Shown here piece by piece: positions 51,406 through 59,141 of a stretch of DNA of 64,000 bases. The notes beneath the pieces are model-generated. The model ran no database searches. It was given only the letters and a program-made list of their open reading frames with translations, and was not told the origin of the DNA. Position numbers and translations under genes: made by a program. The stretch lies in contig DATAXD010000057.1 of NCBI GenBank assembly GCA_036266835.1, forward strand, positions 1 through 64,000, given 5' to 3'. This stretch comes from Galbitalea sp036266835 (GTDB taxonomy: Bacteria > Actinomycetota > Actinomycetes > Actinomycetales > Microbacteriaceae). Each line of letters opens with the position of its first letter. The first letter of the stretch is position 1.

Positions 51406-52100
51406 GCGCTGCGCGCCTCTGCGTTGTAGCTTCCGCCTCGCTCGTCACGCACGACCTGGCCACTGATCAGTTCGACGACGCGGCGGCGCATCTGGTTGAC
51501 GATTGTGGCGTCGTGCGTCGCCATCAGCACGGTCGTACCGCCCATGTTGATGCGCTCGAGCAGGGTCATGATCCCAGCGGATGTTGCGGGGTCGAGGTTT
51601 CCGGTCGGCTCATCCGCGAGCAGGATGGCCGGCTTGTTCACGATCGCGCGGGCGATGGCGACGCGCTGCTGTTCTCCGCCGGAAAGCTCGTGCGGAAACC
51701 TTGCGGTCTTGCCGCCCAGTCCGACCATCTTGAGGACATCCGGAACCGCCTCCTGGATGAAGCCCTTGCTCTTGCCGATGACCTGGAGCGTGAAGGCGAC
51801 ATTGTCGAAGACGTTCTTTTGCGGCAGTAACCGGAAATCCTGGAAGACGACGCCGAGGTTTCGGCGGAAGTATGGGACGCGCCGAGACGGCAGCGTGTTG
51901 ACGTGCTGGCCGAGGACGTAGACGTTGCCCTTGGTGGGGCGTTCCTCGTTGAGCACGAGCCGCAGGAAGCTGGACTTCCCCGAACCCGATGCCCCCACCA
52001 GAAATACAAACTCCCCCTTGAGCACTTCAAGTGTCACGCCATTGAGGGCCGGTCTTGAGGTGCCTGGGTACGACTTTGATACTGCATCAAACCGAATCAT
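51402..52100 (-). CDS. ftsE: Cell division ATP-binding protein FtsE
   Basis: A 232-residue ABC ATPase: Walker A GASGSGKSSFLRLV, signature LSGGEQQRVAIARA, Walker B ILLADEPTGNLD and a switch ATHD. It pairs with FtsX at the membrane and couples divisome state to cell-wall hydrolases. ATG 52100 begins MIRFDAVSKSYPGTS, the family start. It lies downstream of a VOC-type gene, which interrupts the usual prfB-ftsE order. Confidence 0.94.
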   Translation of the reverse strand: MIRFDAVSKSYPGTSRPALNGVTLEVLKGEFVFLVGASGSGKSSFLRLVLNEERPTKGNVYVLGQHVNTLPSRRVPYFRRNLGVVFQDFRLLPQKNVFDNVAFTLQVIGKSKGFIQEAVPDVLKMVGLGGKTARFPHELSGGEQQRVAIARAIVNKPAILLADEPTGNLDPATSAGIMTLLERINMGGTTVLMATHDATIVNQMRRRVVELISGQVVRDERGGSYNAEARSA

Positions 52101-52186
52101 GACGTTTACACCCTAGGGAGCGGTCAGGAAGTCCCCCGGCGCGACTCGCCCACTTGCCGTTCTCTCAGTGTTGAAAGGCGCGGGCG

Positions 52187-52543
52187 TCAGGCGCCGTCGA
52201 TCACGCAGAAGCGGTTGCCCTCGGTGTCGGCGAGCACGTAGAAGTCGGCGTCGTCGGGGTACATGTCCCAATCGACCTCGGTGGCGCCCAGCTTCGTGAG
52301 CCGCGCGACTTCATCCATCTTGTCGCCGGGCGCATAGAGATCGAGATGGATGCGCGGATGCGACTGAACCGGCGTCTGGGACAGGGCCAGCGAAATCCGC
52401 TTGCCCGATCCATCGTTCGCCTGCAGGATGATCCAGGTGTCGTCTCCCGGCGAGGTCGGCTCGAAGTCGAGCGCCGCCGCCCAGAACTTCGTCGCTCGCG
52501 CGACATCCTGCACACCGATCACGGTGGATCCAAGTTTCAGCAT
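52187..52543 (-). CDS. VOC-family protein (glyoxalase/bleomycin-resistance-like)
   Basis: A 118-residue protein with the start MLKLGSTVIGVQDVARATKFWAAAL and an end FYVLADTEGNRFCVID, both typical of single-module VOC proteins. A metal ligand Glu is not obvious at the standard places. These proteins bind or modify small molecules as dimers; the ligand is unknown. It sits between prfB and ftsE on the same strand and is not part of the conserved order there. Confidence 0.82.
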   Translation of the reverse strand: MLKLGSTVIGVQDVARATKFWAAALDFEPTSPGDDTWIILQANDGSGKRISLALSQTPVQSHPRIHLDLYAPGDKMDEVARLTKLGATEVDWDMYPDDADFYVLADTEGNRFCVIDGA

Positions 52544-52587
52544 GCTTCCTGTCTACCCCACTCATCGCAGAGTCGGAACTGGGCGTG

Positions 52588-53694
52588 CTAGTCCTTGGCG
52601 GACTTACGCCACTTGATGCCCGCGTTGATGAATCCGTCGAGGTTGCCGTCGAAGACATCCGTCGGGTTGTTCACCTCGTACTCGGTGCGCAGGTCCTTGA
52701 CCATCTGGTACGGCGCCAGCACGTAGCTGCGGATCTGGTCGCCCCAGCTCGCGGTGATGGTGCCCGCCAGTTCCTTCTTCTGGGCGGCTTCCTGCTCACG
52801 CTGGATGAGCAGCAGCCGCGATTGCAGCACGCGCATCGCGGCCGCGCGGTTCTGGATCTGGCTCTTCTCGTTCTGCATCGACACGACGGTCCCGGTCGGA
52901 AGATGGGTAATGCGCACCGCAGAATCGGTCGTGTTGACCGACTGGCCGCCCGGCCCGCTCGAGCGGAACACGTCGACCCGAATGTCGCTCTCGGGAATGT
53001 CCACCTCGCTCGCCGCCTCGATCAGGGGGATAACCTCGACCGCCGCGAAGCTGGTCTGCCGCTTACCAGCAGAGTTGAACGGGCTCATCCGCACCAGCCG
53101 ATGGGTACCCGCCTCGACGCTCAGCGTGCCGAACGCGTACGGCGCATCCACCTCAAAGGTTGCCGACTTGATGCCCGCCTCTTCGGCGTAACTCGTGTCC
53201 ATGACAGTTACGCCGAACTTGTGCTGCTCCGCCCAGCGGATGTACATGCGCAGCAGCATGTCGGCGAAGTCTGACGCATCCACTCCCCCGGCGCCGGCGC
53301 GAATCGTGATGACTGCCGGATGATCGTCGAACTCGCCATTGAGAAGTGTCTGCACCTCGAGGTCACCGAGCAGGCTCTGGATGCTGGCGAGCTCGGCACG
53401 GGCCTCGGCCGCGGCATCCGCATCCGCCTCCGCATTCGCGAGTTCCTCGAGGACTTCGAGGTCGTCGAGTCGCAACTGGATGCTGTCGATGCGCGCCAGC
53501 TCAGACTGCCGGTGACTGAGGGCACTGGTGATGCGCTGCGCCTTGTCGGTGTCGTCCCAGAGATCGGGTGCGCCGGCCTGCTCGCTCAAATCGGCGATGT
53601 CTGCGCGCAGCCTCTCGATACCGATGACCGAGCGGATGTCCGCGAAGGTTGAGCGAAGCGCGGCGATATCCGCGGTGAAGTCGAGCTCATCCAT
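52588..53694 (-). CDS. prfB: Peptide chain release factor 2
   Basis: A 368-residue RF2 that recognises UGA and UAA. It has the SPF tripeptide in VRMSPFNSAGKRQTSF and the peptidyl-hydrolase GGQ in SSGPGGQSVNTTDSAVRI. The reading frame is continuous from MDELDFTADI; the programmed +1 frameshift found in many bacterial prfB genes is absent, as is common in actinobacteria. A REP-like repeat lies upstream of its start. Confidence 0.96.
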   Translation of the reverse strand: MDELDFTADIAALRSTFADIRSVIGIERLRADIADLSEQAGAPDLWDDTDKAQRITSALSHRQSELARIDSIQLRLDDLEVLEELANAEADADAAAEARAELASIQSLLGDLEVQTLLNGEFDDHPAVITIRAGAGGVDASDFADMLLRMYIRWAEQHKFGVTVMDTSYAEEAGIKSATFEVDAPYAFGTLSVEAGTHRLVRMSPFNSAGKRQTSFAAVEVIPLIEAASEVDIPESDIRVDVFRSSGPGGQSVNTTDSAVRITHLPTGTVVSMQNEKSQIQNRAAAMRVLQSRLLLIQREQEAAQKKELAGTITASWGDQIRSYVLAPYQMVKDLRTEYEVNNPTDVFDGNLDGFINAGIKWRKSAKD

Positions 53695-53727
53695 GTCGGC
53701 GTCAAGCCTATCTGGGTCGGGTGGGGT

Positions 53728-53764
53728 GGTCTCGATGCGCGACGTGGCGCAGCATCACTCGGCC
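53728..53764. repeat. REP-like dispersed repeat, locus 3 (degenerate)
   Basis: A 37-bp relative of the repeats at 8027 and 25745: begins GGTCTCGATGCGCGACG and ends CACTCGGCC. It keeps length and ends but several internal changes weaken the palindrome. It lies between the divergent prfB and MFS genes. Confidence 0.6.
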
Positions 53765-53798
53765 ATGGGGTTGCACATCGCCGCGTAGGATTTAACGA

Positions 53799-55082
53799 GT
53801 GAGTGAGACCGAGCTTCCGTTCAAGTGGAGTTCCATCGCCTTACCCGCGTTTCTTCCGACGCTGCTCTTCTCCATCGGCGAAGGCGCGATCATCCCGATC
53901 ATCCCGACGGTCGCCCACAGCATGGGTGCGACTCTCGCGATCGCCGGTCTGATTGCCGGCCTGATCATGGTCGGTGAGGTCTTCGGCGACATCCCAAGCG
54001 GCTGGCTCGTAGCGCGGATTGGCGAACGCACGTCCATGATTGGCGGAGCATTCGTCGCGATCGTCGGGCTGGGCATTGCGACCTTCGCGCCCAACCCACT
54101 GGTCCTCGGGATCGGAATCGCGCTCGTCGGACTCGCAACCTCGGTGTTCGCGCTCGCCCGCCACGCGTTCATGACGAGCTATGTTCCCGAGAAGCATCGC
54201 GCACGGGCACTGTCGACGCTCGGTGGCACATTCCGTGCGGGCTACTTCGTGGGCCCGTTCATCGCTGCGGGCGTCATCGCGCTGACCGGGCACACGTCGA
54301 CGGTGTTCTGGATCGACATTGTTGGATGCCTGGGCGCAGCGATCGTGCTGATGGTCGTGAAGGATCCAACCGAAGCGATCGGGGCGGCGCGAGCCCACCA
54401 CGTCGCGAAGTCGAAACTGGATGCGGGCCAGCAGGAGCTAACGGCCGAGACGCGCGGGCTCTTCCACACCATCGCCGCCAATCGCGGTGTGCTCGCGAGA
54501 CTTGGAAGCGCCGCTGGCCTGGTCGGAGCGGTGCGGGCGAGCCGCCAGGTGATCCTGCCCCTCTGGGCCGTGAGCCTGGGCCTGGGCGATTCGAACATCG
54601 CGCTCATCATCGGGATCGCCGGCGCGATCGACTTCGCGCTGTTCTACACGAGCGGCCAGATCATGGATCGCTTCGGCCGACTCGCAGGTGTGCTGCCGTC
54701 GATGATCGGGCTCGGCGCCGCACACATTGTGCTCGCGGTCAGCTTCGGCCTGCCAGACCGCGAAGTGTGGTTCATCACGATCGCGATGTTCATGGCGCTC
54801 GCGAATGGTCTCGGCAGCGGCATCCTCCTGACTCTGGGCGCGGATCTCGCCGACAAGGCCAATCCCGCGCCGTTCCTCGGCGCGTGGCGATTCACGGCGG
54901 ATGCTGGCAGCGCGGTCGCGCCGGTGCTTGTCTCGGTGCTCACCGGGCTCGTCTCGCTCGCCCTCGCATCCGGTGTGATGGGAGTGCTCGGGCTTCTAGG
55001 CGCGGGACTGCTACTGCGTTACCTGCCTCGCTATGTCCCCAGCCGCGCGCGCATCCGAGCGTCTCGGGCCACGTCGGGCTGA
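53799..55082 (+). CDS. MFS transporter (12 spans)
   Basis: A 427-residue, about 12-span major-facilitator protein. Motif A-like GEVFGDIPSGWLVARIGERTSM lies between spans 2 and 3. A central cytoplasmic loop of about 40 residues (KSKLDAGQQELTAETRG) separates the halves. The GTG at 53799 gives MSETELPFKWSS; a TAGGATT hexamer lies about 12 bp upstream. The substrate is unknown. It converges with a DinB-like gene, with 36 bp between the stops. Confidence 0.82.
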   Translation: MSETELPFKWSSIALPAFLPTLLFSIGEGAIIPIIPTVAHSMGATLAIAGLIAGLIMVGEVFGDIPSGWLVARIGERTSMIGGAFVAIVGLGIATFAPNPLVLGIGIALVGLATSVFALARHAFMTSYVPEKHRARALSTLGGTFRAGYFVGPFIAAGVIALTGHTSTVFWIDIVGCLGAAIVLMVVKDPTEAIGAARAHHVAKSKLDAGQQELTAETRGLFHTIAANRGVLARLGSAAGLVGAVRASRQVILPLWAVSLGLGDSNIALIIGIAGAIDFALFYTSGQIMDRFGRLAGVLPSMIGLGAAHIVLAVSFGLPDREVWFITIAMFMALANGLGSGILLTLGADLADKANPAPFLGAWRFTADAGSAVAPVLVSVLTGLVSLALASGVMGVLGLLGAGLLLRYLPRYVPSRARIRASRATSG

Positions 55083-55118
55083 GCCGGCTGCCACCGGGTA
55101 CGGTTCGCAGCGCCGATG

Positions 55119-55679
55119 CTACCTCGGGTCGCGCCCGGTGATTGCGAGGAGCCGTGACTGCAGCGGCGCATCCGGATCGAGGTCTACCGGGTCCTCGTAC
55201 AGGCCGGTTGCGGCGAGGGTCTCCCGCTGCGGTTCGAAGATCGTCCAGGTCGCGGCGACGAGCTCGTCGTCGAGGTGCTCGTCCGAATGGGTGGCCCTGG
55301 CCATGTCCCAGGCGTGGATGGCGACGTCGGAGGTCTGTTCCTTGAGGTAGTCGATCATCTTGACGGTGTCGTACGACAGGTTGACGGTCTCGTCGAACGG
55401 TGCCGACTCCCAGGCGACGGTTGCGATCGCCGACCACTTCTTCCACTCGCCGATGAGATCGCCGTCATCAATGGCATCGATGTCGTCGCCGACGTCTTCG
55501 ATGGTCCTGCCGGCGAGCAGAGGCGGCACCCACTGCTGTTCGCGGATGACGTGCCGAGCGAGGTCACTGACGTCCCACTCGGTGTCGGGCGTATCGGCAT
55601 GCCAGTCGGTCACAGCATCCAGCCGGCGGCCGAACTCCTCGTGCGCCGTAACCTGCAGTGCCAGCCAGTCGTATTCCAT
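55119..55679 (-). CDS. TIGR03086/DinB-like metal-binding protein
   Basis: A 186-residue protein of the maleylpyruvate isomerase N-terminal (MDMPI) type, a four-helix DinB-like fold. Metal-ligand His residues are likely in the first helix (TAHEEFGRRL), in ARHVIREQQW and in DVAIHAWDMARA, the last a signature of the TIGR03086 group. Related enzymes use mycothiol as cofactor or carry out thiol transfers; the substrate here is unknown. Confidence 0.82.
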   Translation of the reverse strand: MEYDWLALQVTAHEEFGRRLDAVTDWHADTPDTEWDVSDLARHVIREQQWVPPLLAGRTIEDVGDDIDAIDDGDLIGEWKKWSAIATVAWESAPFDETVNLSYDTVKMIDYLKEQTSDVAIHAWDMARATHSDEHLDDELVAATWTIFEPQRETLAATGLYEDPVDLDPDAPLQSRLLAITGRDPR

Positions 55680-55712
55680 GCTCCAACGATAGAGAACACC
55701 GGCACCAAAAGG

Positions 55713-56162
55713 TTACGAGAAGACGGAACGAGCAATCGAGGTGACCTCGATTCGGATGCCCTTCGGCACGAACAGCGTCAGCACCGGGGGCGACCAATAG
55801 CAGGAGAGCTCGACTGTCGCGCTGCGACCATCGACGCTCACGGCGCGCTCCACTCTCAGGTCGGTGAACGAATCGCTCGGGCTGCCCGCGAGGTAGGAGT
55901 GAACCGAGCTCGAGACTTCCGCGGAGGTGAGGTTCGGCTGGATTCCTGCACCGGTGCGCGTCACTTTGTCGAGCGAGAAGGCTTCCGCGCCCACCAGCGA
56001 CGCGCCGTCGGCGAGTGTGAACAGCCGCTTGCGTTCGAGATACAGCGAGGTCGCTGCAACGACAACAAGGATCAGCGCGAGGCTGAGCGCGGCATAGAAG
56101 ATAGTGAGTAGCAGAGTCGACCCGTCGTCGCTTCGGAGCAAGGCGAACCTTCGGCGCATCAT
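55713..56162 (-). CDS. Tad-locus pseudopilin-like protein (TadG/Rv3654c position)
   Basis: A 149-residue protein with one N-terminal membrane helix (STLLLTIFYAALSLALILVVV, part) after a short basic leader with SDDG. It lacks the Glu at +5 that follows the processing site in TadE proteins. The rest is extracellular. It is the last gene of the Tad operon and overlaps the preceding TadE-like gene by 4 bp. The position matches mycobacterial Rv3654c, a helicase/secretion-associated protein of unclear role. Confidence 0.72.
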   Translation of the reverse strand: MMRRRFALLRSDDGSTLLLTIFYAALSLALILVVVAATSLYLERKRLFTLADGASLVGAEAFSLDKVTRTGAGIQPNLTSAEVSSSVHSYLAGSPSDSFTDLRVERAVSVDGRSATVELSCYWSPPVLTLFVPKGIRIEVTSIARSVFS

Positions 56163-56626
56163 CCGGCTCCCCAGAATCTCGAGACCTGTTCGGTCGAGGT
56201 CGCGCTCAGTGGAACGCTGAGCGGCCCTGTGAACCTAAGGATCGGCGGCACCAACGGCAGCGGAACGGATGCCGACACGGTCACGGTCACAAACCCTCGA
56301 CGAGTCAGGCACTTCGCTGGATGTGGTCGGCAACTGATCCGCATTTTCGCAGTCGAGTGCTGGATGCCAAAGTCTCCAAGAGCGAAGTTCACGGCGGTGT
56401 TCGCCCGCGCCGAGCCACTCCCCACGCTGGGCGCCTGCACGAACACCCGCGCCGCCTGGCGCGATGCGCCCTCGACCGAAAGGGCGCCCGCCTGGATTGC
56501 CGCCATTGCCAGGATCAGGTAGATCAACGGGATCAGCAACACGAATCCCGCCGTGATGAACTCGAGCGCCGCCGAGCCGCGATCATCGCGCCAATCGATT
56601 TCACGGAAGCGTTTCGACGGCGGCAT
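56159..56626 (-). CDS. TadE-family pseudopilin (second)
   Basis: A 155-residue TadE-like protein. The N-terminus RDDRGSAALEFITAGFVLLIPL has the G followed by a Glu at +5, the prepilin peptidase pattern of Tad minor pilins, and then a hydrophobic helix. The rest is extracellular, with a Cys pair (SCRPHPAKCL). It overlaps both neighbours and works in pilus assembly together with TadA, TadB and TadC. Confidence 0.82.
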   Translation of the reverse strand: MPPSKRFREIDWRDDRGSAALEFITAGFVLLIPLIYLILAMAAIQAGALSVEGASRQAARVFVQAPSVGSGSARANTAVNFALGDFGIQHSTAKMRISCRPHPAKCLTRRGFVTVTVSASVPLPLVPPILRFTGPLSVPLSATSTEQVSRFWGAG

Positions 56627-57017
56627 GCCCGGTCACCTCCAGTCCATTGGGGATTCCGATGAGGCCGATCAGCGGCAGCGGCGCCTTGACGGTGATGGCG
56701 TAGGAGGGGAATCCGTCGTAGCTTCCGGGCGAGATGGTCACATTCTTGGCGTAGGCCGGCCCGATGGCGGCCTCGATAAGTTGTTTCGTGCGGCCCACGC
56801 CGTCGGCCGGTCGATTGTCGGCGAGCGCACCGTACCGTGCACCTTCGGATGCCGCATCCTGCACAGTATTTCGGATGAGCAAGGCGAGGCCCAGCTGGAT
56901 GACCGAGAGCGTCAGCACTGTCAGCAGGGCGCCGACGAGCACAAACTCGACGACCGCAGAACCGTTTTCGTCACGCCAGCTCGGGCGAGGATCTCTAGAA
57001 CCCGGTGACGCGAGCAA
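56601..57017 (-). CDS. TadE-family pseudopilin (first)
   Basis: A 138-residue TadE-like protein: RDENGSAVVEFVLVGALLTVL with Glu at +5 after the Gly, then a single membrane helix and a short extracellular domain. The only start before the conserved motif is TTG at 57017, which overlaps the end of the pilin gene; this coupling supports it. The stop overlaps the next TadE gene by 26 bp. Confidence 0.8.
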   Translation of the reverse strand: MLASPGSRDPRPSWRDENGSAVVEFVLVGALLTVLTLSVIQLGLALLIRNTVQDAASEGARYGALADNRPADGVGRTKQLIEAAIGPAYAKNVTISPGSYDGFPSYAITVKAPLPLIGLIGIPNGLEVTGHAAVETLP

Positions 57018-57177
57018 TGGCCTGCTGAAAGACGTTAGCGAGGGCCGGCCCCGCCAGCCCCCAGATCACGATGACCAACCCCGCTGTCATCAGCGTGATG
57101 AGCACCCAGCCGGGGACGTCGCCGCGGTCGTCCTCGATCAGTTTTTGCCGGACCCGTTTCGCGAATTTCGTTGTCAT
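56995..57177 (-). CDS. Flp/Tad-type small pilin-like protein
   Basis: A 60-residue protein: a basic leader (TTKFAKRVRQKL), an acidic DDRGDVPG stretch, then one hydrophobic helix (WVLITLMTAGLVIVIWGLAGP). Its position between TadC and TadE is that of flp (the major pilin, Rv3656c in M. tuberculosis). It lacks a canonical Glu at +5 from the likely cleavage Gly, so processing is uncertain. A separate promoter is suggested by GATAAT on the minus strand (57215-57220). Confidence 0.75.
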   Translation of the reverse strand: MTTKFAKRVRQKLIEDDRGDVPGWVLITLMTAGLVIVIWGLAGPALANVFQQAIARVTGF

Positions 57178-57254
57178 GCCGGAAGGTTGGCAGCATCACA
57201 AATGTCTCGCTCGAATTATCCACATCACGTTCTTCAGCAATTGCCGCGCCCAAT

Positions 57255-57337
57255 CCGTTGTGCAGGAATTCTTGCCCTGCCGCCTCCGAAATGCCGGCAA
57301 AACTATGGGGCCTGACGCCGAAACTCCTGCACAACGG
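57255..57337. repeat. Inverted-repeat element, copy 3
   Basis: An 83-bp element with ends CCGTTGTGCAGGAATT and AAACTCCTGCACAACGG, a slightly degenerate relative of the copies at 10898 and 34821. It lies inside the Tad operon, between the end of tadC and the start of the flp-like pilin, where it may terminate or process the transcript and let the pilin be expressed separately. Confidence 0.85.
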
Positions 57338-57345
57338 GAGCGAGG

Positions 57346-58284
57346 CTAGAAGCCGAGTTGCAGCACAAACAGTCCTGGGAAGATCGCGATCGCGATGGTG
57401 ATCGGCAGGATGAGGAACACCAAAGGCACGAGCATGGCGACCTCCTTTTTGCCGGAGAGCTCGAGCAACTCGCGCTTGGCCTCATCACGGGCATCCTGGG
57501 CCTGAGCTCGCAACACTTCGGCAAGCGGCGTTCCGCGCTCGAGCGCTCCGGTGATCTGCTCAATTGCGCGCGTGAGCGGGGGCACGTCGAGTTGCGAAGA
57601 AAGCCGCTGGAGTGAATCGGCGAGGGCAAGACCGGTGCTGACATCCGCCCCGACGGTGGCCAGCTCAGAGGCGAGCTCGCCCTGCGAAATCTGGGACACG
57701 CGACGAATCGCATCGAGGATGCCTTCGCCGGCGGACAGGCTCAGGGTCAGGAATTCCAGGAGCACGGGCAACTCCTTCGTCATCCGATTGACACGAGCGC
57801 GCGCAGCTCGCTGGAGCAGGTAGTCGCGGCCAGCGAACCCAGCAACAGCAGCCACCAGGACGAACGCGCCCTGGGCCGCAACCGGAACGGAGGACAACAC
57901 GCCAAACACGATGCCTACAACAAGCGCAACGGATGCGGCGCCGGCGGCCCACACGAGTTGTCGCGATCGGAATGCATCCGGCGTTTCGGGTAACCCAGCC
58001 TGGCGCAACCGGCGTGCGATCAGCTCGCGCCCGCCGACGACCGCGTCGATGGCGCGTCGCAATCGGCTCGCCACCGGTTCGAGAAGTGCCCCGAATACCG
58101 GGAGCGGATCGGCGGTGCGTCGATCCAGCAGTTCGCGAGCATCAAGCGACACATCGACCACGTACGGTGCGACGCGGCCGACAAGATTCGGTCGGGACAG
58201 CCGCGGTGTGAGGCTGACGAGCAGCCAAAGCCCCAAACCCAGCCCCAGACCGGCAACGACGGCGAACGGCTGAAGCCCGGTCAT
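57346..58284 (-). CDS. tadC: Type II secretion system F-family protein (TadC-like)
   Basis: A 312-residue inner-membrane platform protein of Tad pili. It has a first span near the N-terminus (FAVVAGLGLGLGLWLLV), a pair of central spans, the T2SSF cytoplasmic domain (LPVLLEFLTLSLSAGEGILDAIRRVS) and a final span. The ATG at 58284 overlaps the TadB stop (ATGA). The partner at 58281 is similar; the pair resembles Rv3657c/Rv3658c. Confidence 0.85.
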   Translation of the reverse strand: MTGLQPFAVVAGLGLGLGLWLLVSLTPRLSRPNLVGRVAPYVVDVSLDARELLDRRTADPLPVFGALLEPVASRLRRAIDAVVGGRELIARRLRQAGLPETPDAFRSRQLVWAAGAASVALVVGIVFGVLSSVPVAAQGAFVLVAAVAGFAGRDYLLQRAARARVNRMTKELPVLLEFLTLSLSAGEGILDAIRRVSQISQGELASELATVGADVSTGLALADSLQRLSSQLDVPPLTRAIEQITGALERGTPLAEVLRAQAQDARDEAKRELLELSGKKEVAMLVPLVFLILPITIAIAIFPGLFVLQLGF

Positions 58285-59141
58285 CCGAACCACCGTCGCT
58301 CTTCCGGCAACCGACCGATCCCGATCATGATCCGATAGGCGACGACGGACAGCGCCAGGCCGACGAGTATGACGGCACTGCCCTCGGCGGTGTTGTAGGC
58401 GGCGGCCGCCTCCGGCCTGGTTGACAACAGAAGGAGCACGATCCACGGGGCCGCGACGCCGAGACGCGCGGCGTTGACGACCCACGACTGTCGAGCCTCG
58501 ACCTCCGAGCGGATGGCCGCATCCTGCCGCAGATAAGCGGCAAGGTTGCGCAGGACAGTCGTCAACTCGTTGCCACCGACCTCACGTGACATCCGAAGTG
58601 TCTCGATGATTCGATCGGCCACTGGGTCGGCCAGGCGATCCTTCAGGCGATCCAGGCTGTCGGCGAACCCGCCGGTCATCCGGTAGTCGCGGTCGAAATC
58701 GGCGAACGCCGCCCGAGTGATCGGCGGGCCCGATGCGGCGAGCGAGACAACACTGTCTGGCAAAGCGAGCCCGGATCGCACCGCGGAGACCAGGTGATCA
58801 ACGACGTCCGGCCAGACGACCCGAGTTGCCCGACGATGCAGTCGGGCCCGCCACAAGACGACAGTCCACGGCAGCAGCGCCATCGAAATTCCGGCCGCGG
58901 CAGCAACAGCCATGACCGGTATGATCCCGTACATCAGCGCTGCGACCGCGACGCCGAGAATCCCGGAAACGACGACGACCGTCGGGGCACCGACCCGCTC
59001 CAGGCCCGCCTGCGTGAGTCGCTCGCGAGCCCGGTAGCCGAGTGATGCACGGTCGGCGCGGGATCTCGTCGCCGGCCACAGCAGCGGCGACACGGCGAGC
59101 AGCACTCCAGTGCCGAGCACCAGTCCGAGCAGCAGAGTCAT
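58281..59141 (-). CDS. tadB: Type II secretion system F-family protein (TadB-like)
   Basis: A 286-residue membrane protein: N-terminal span, two central spans (about 50-90), a T2SSF domain (VVWPDVVDHLVSAVRSGLALPDSVVSLA) and two C-terminal spans. With TadC it forms the platform that the TadA ATPase drives during pilus assembly. Both ends overlap neighbours by 4 bp (TadA stop at 59138, TadC start at 58284), indicating a coupled operon. Confidence 0.85.
   Translation of the reverse strand: MTLLLGLVLGTGVLLAVSPLLWPATRSRADRASLGYRARERLTQAGLERVGAPTVVVVSGILGVAVAALMYGIIPVMAVAAAAGISMALLPWTVVLWRARLHRRATRVVWPDVVDHLVSAVRSGLALPDSVVSLAASGPPITRAAFADFDRDYRMTGGFADSLDRLKDRLADPVADRIIETLRMSREVGGNELTTVLRNLAAYLRQDAAIRSEVEARQSWVVNAARLGVAAPWIVLLLLSTRPEAAAAYNTAEGSAVILVGLALSVVAYRIMIGIGRLPEERRWFG

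Noticed and set aside
52588..53694. Programmed frameshift in prfB
   Set aside because: The frame is continuous, with no in-frame UGA near codon 25.
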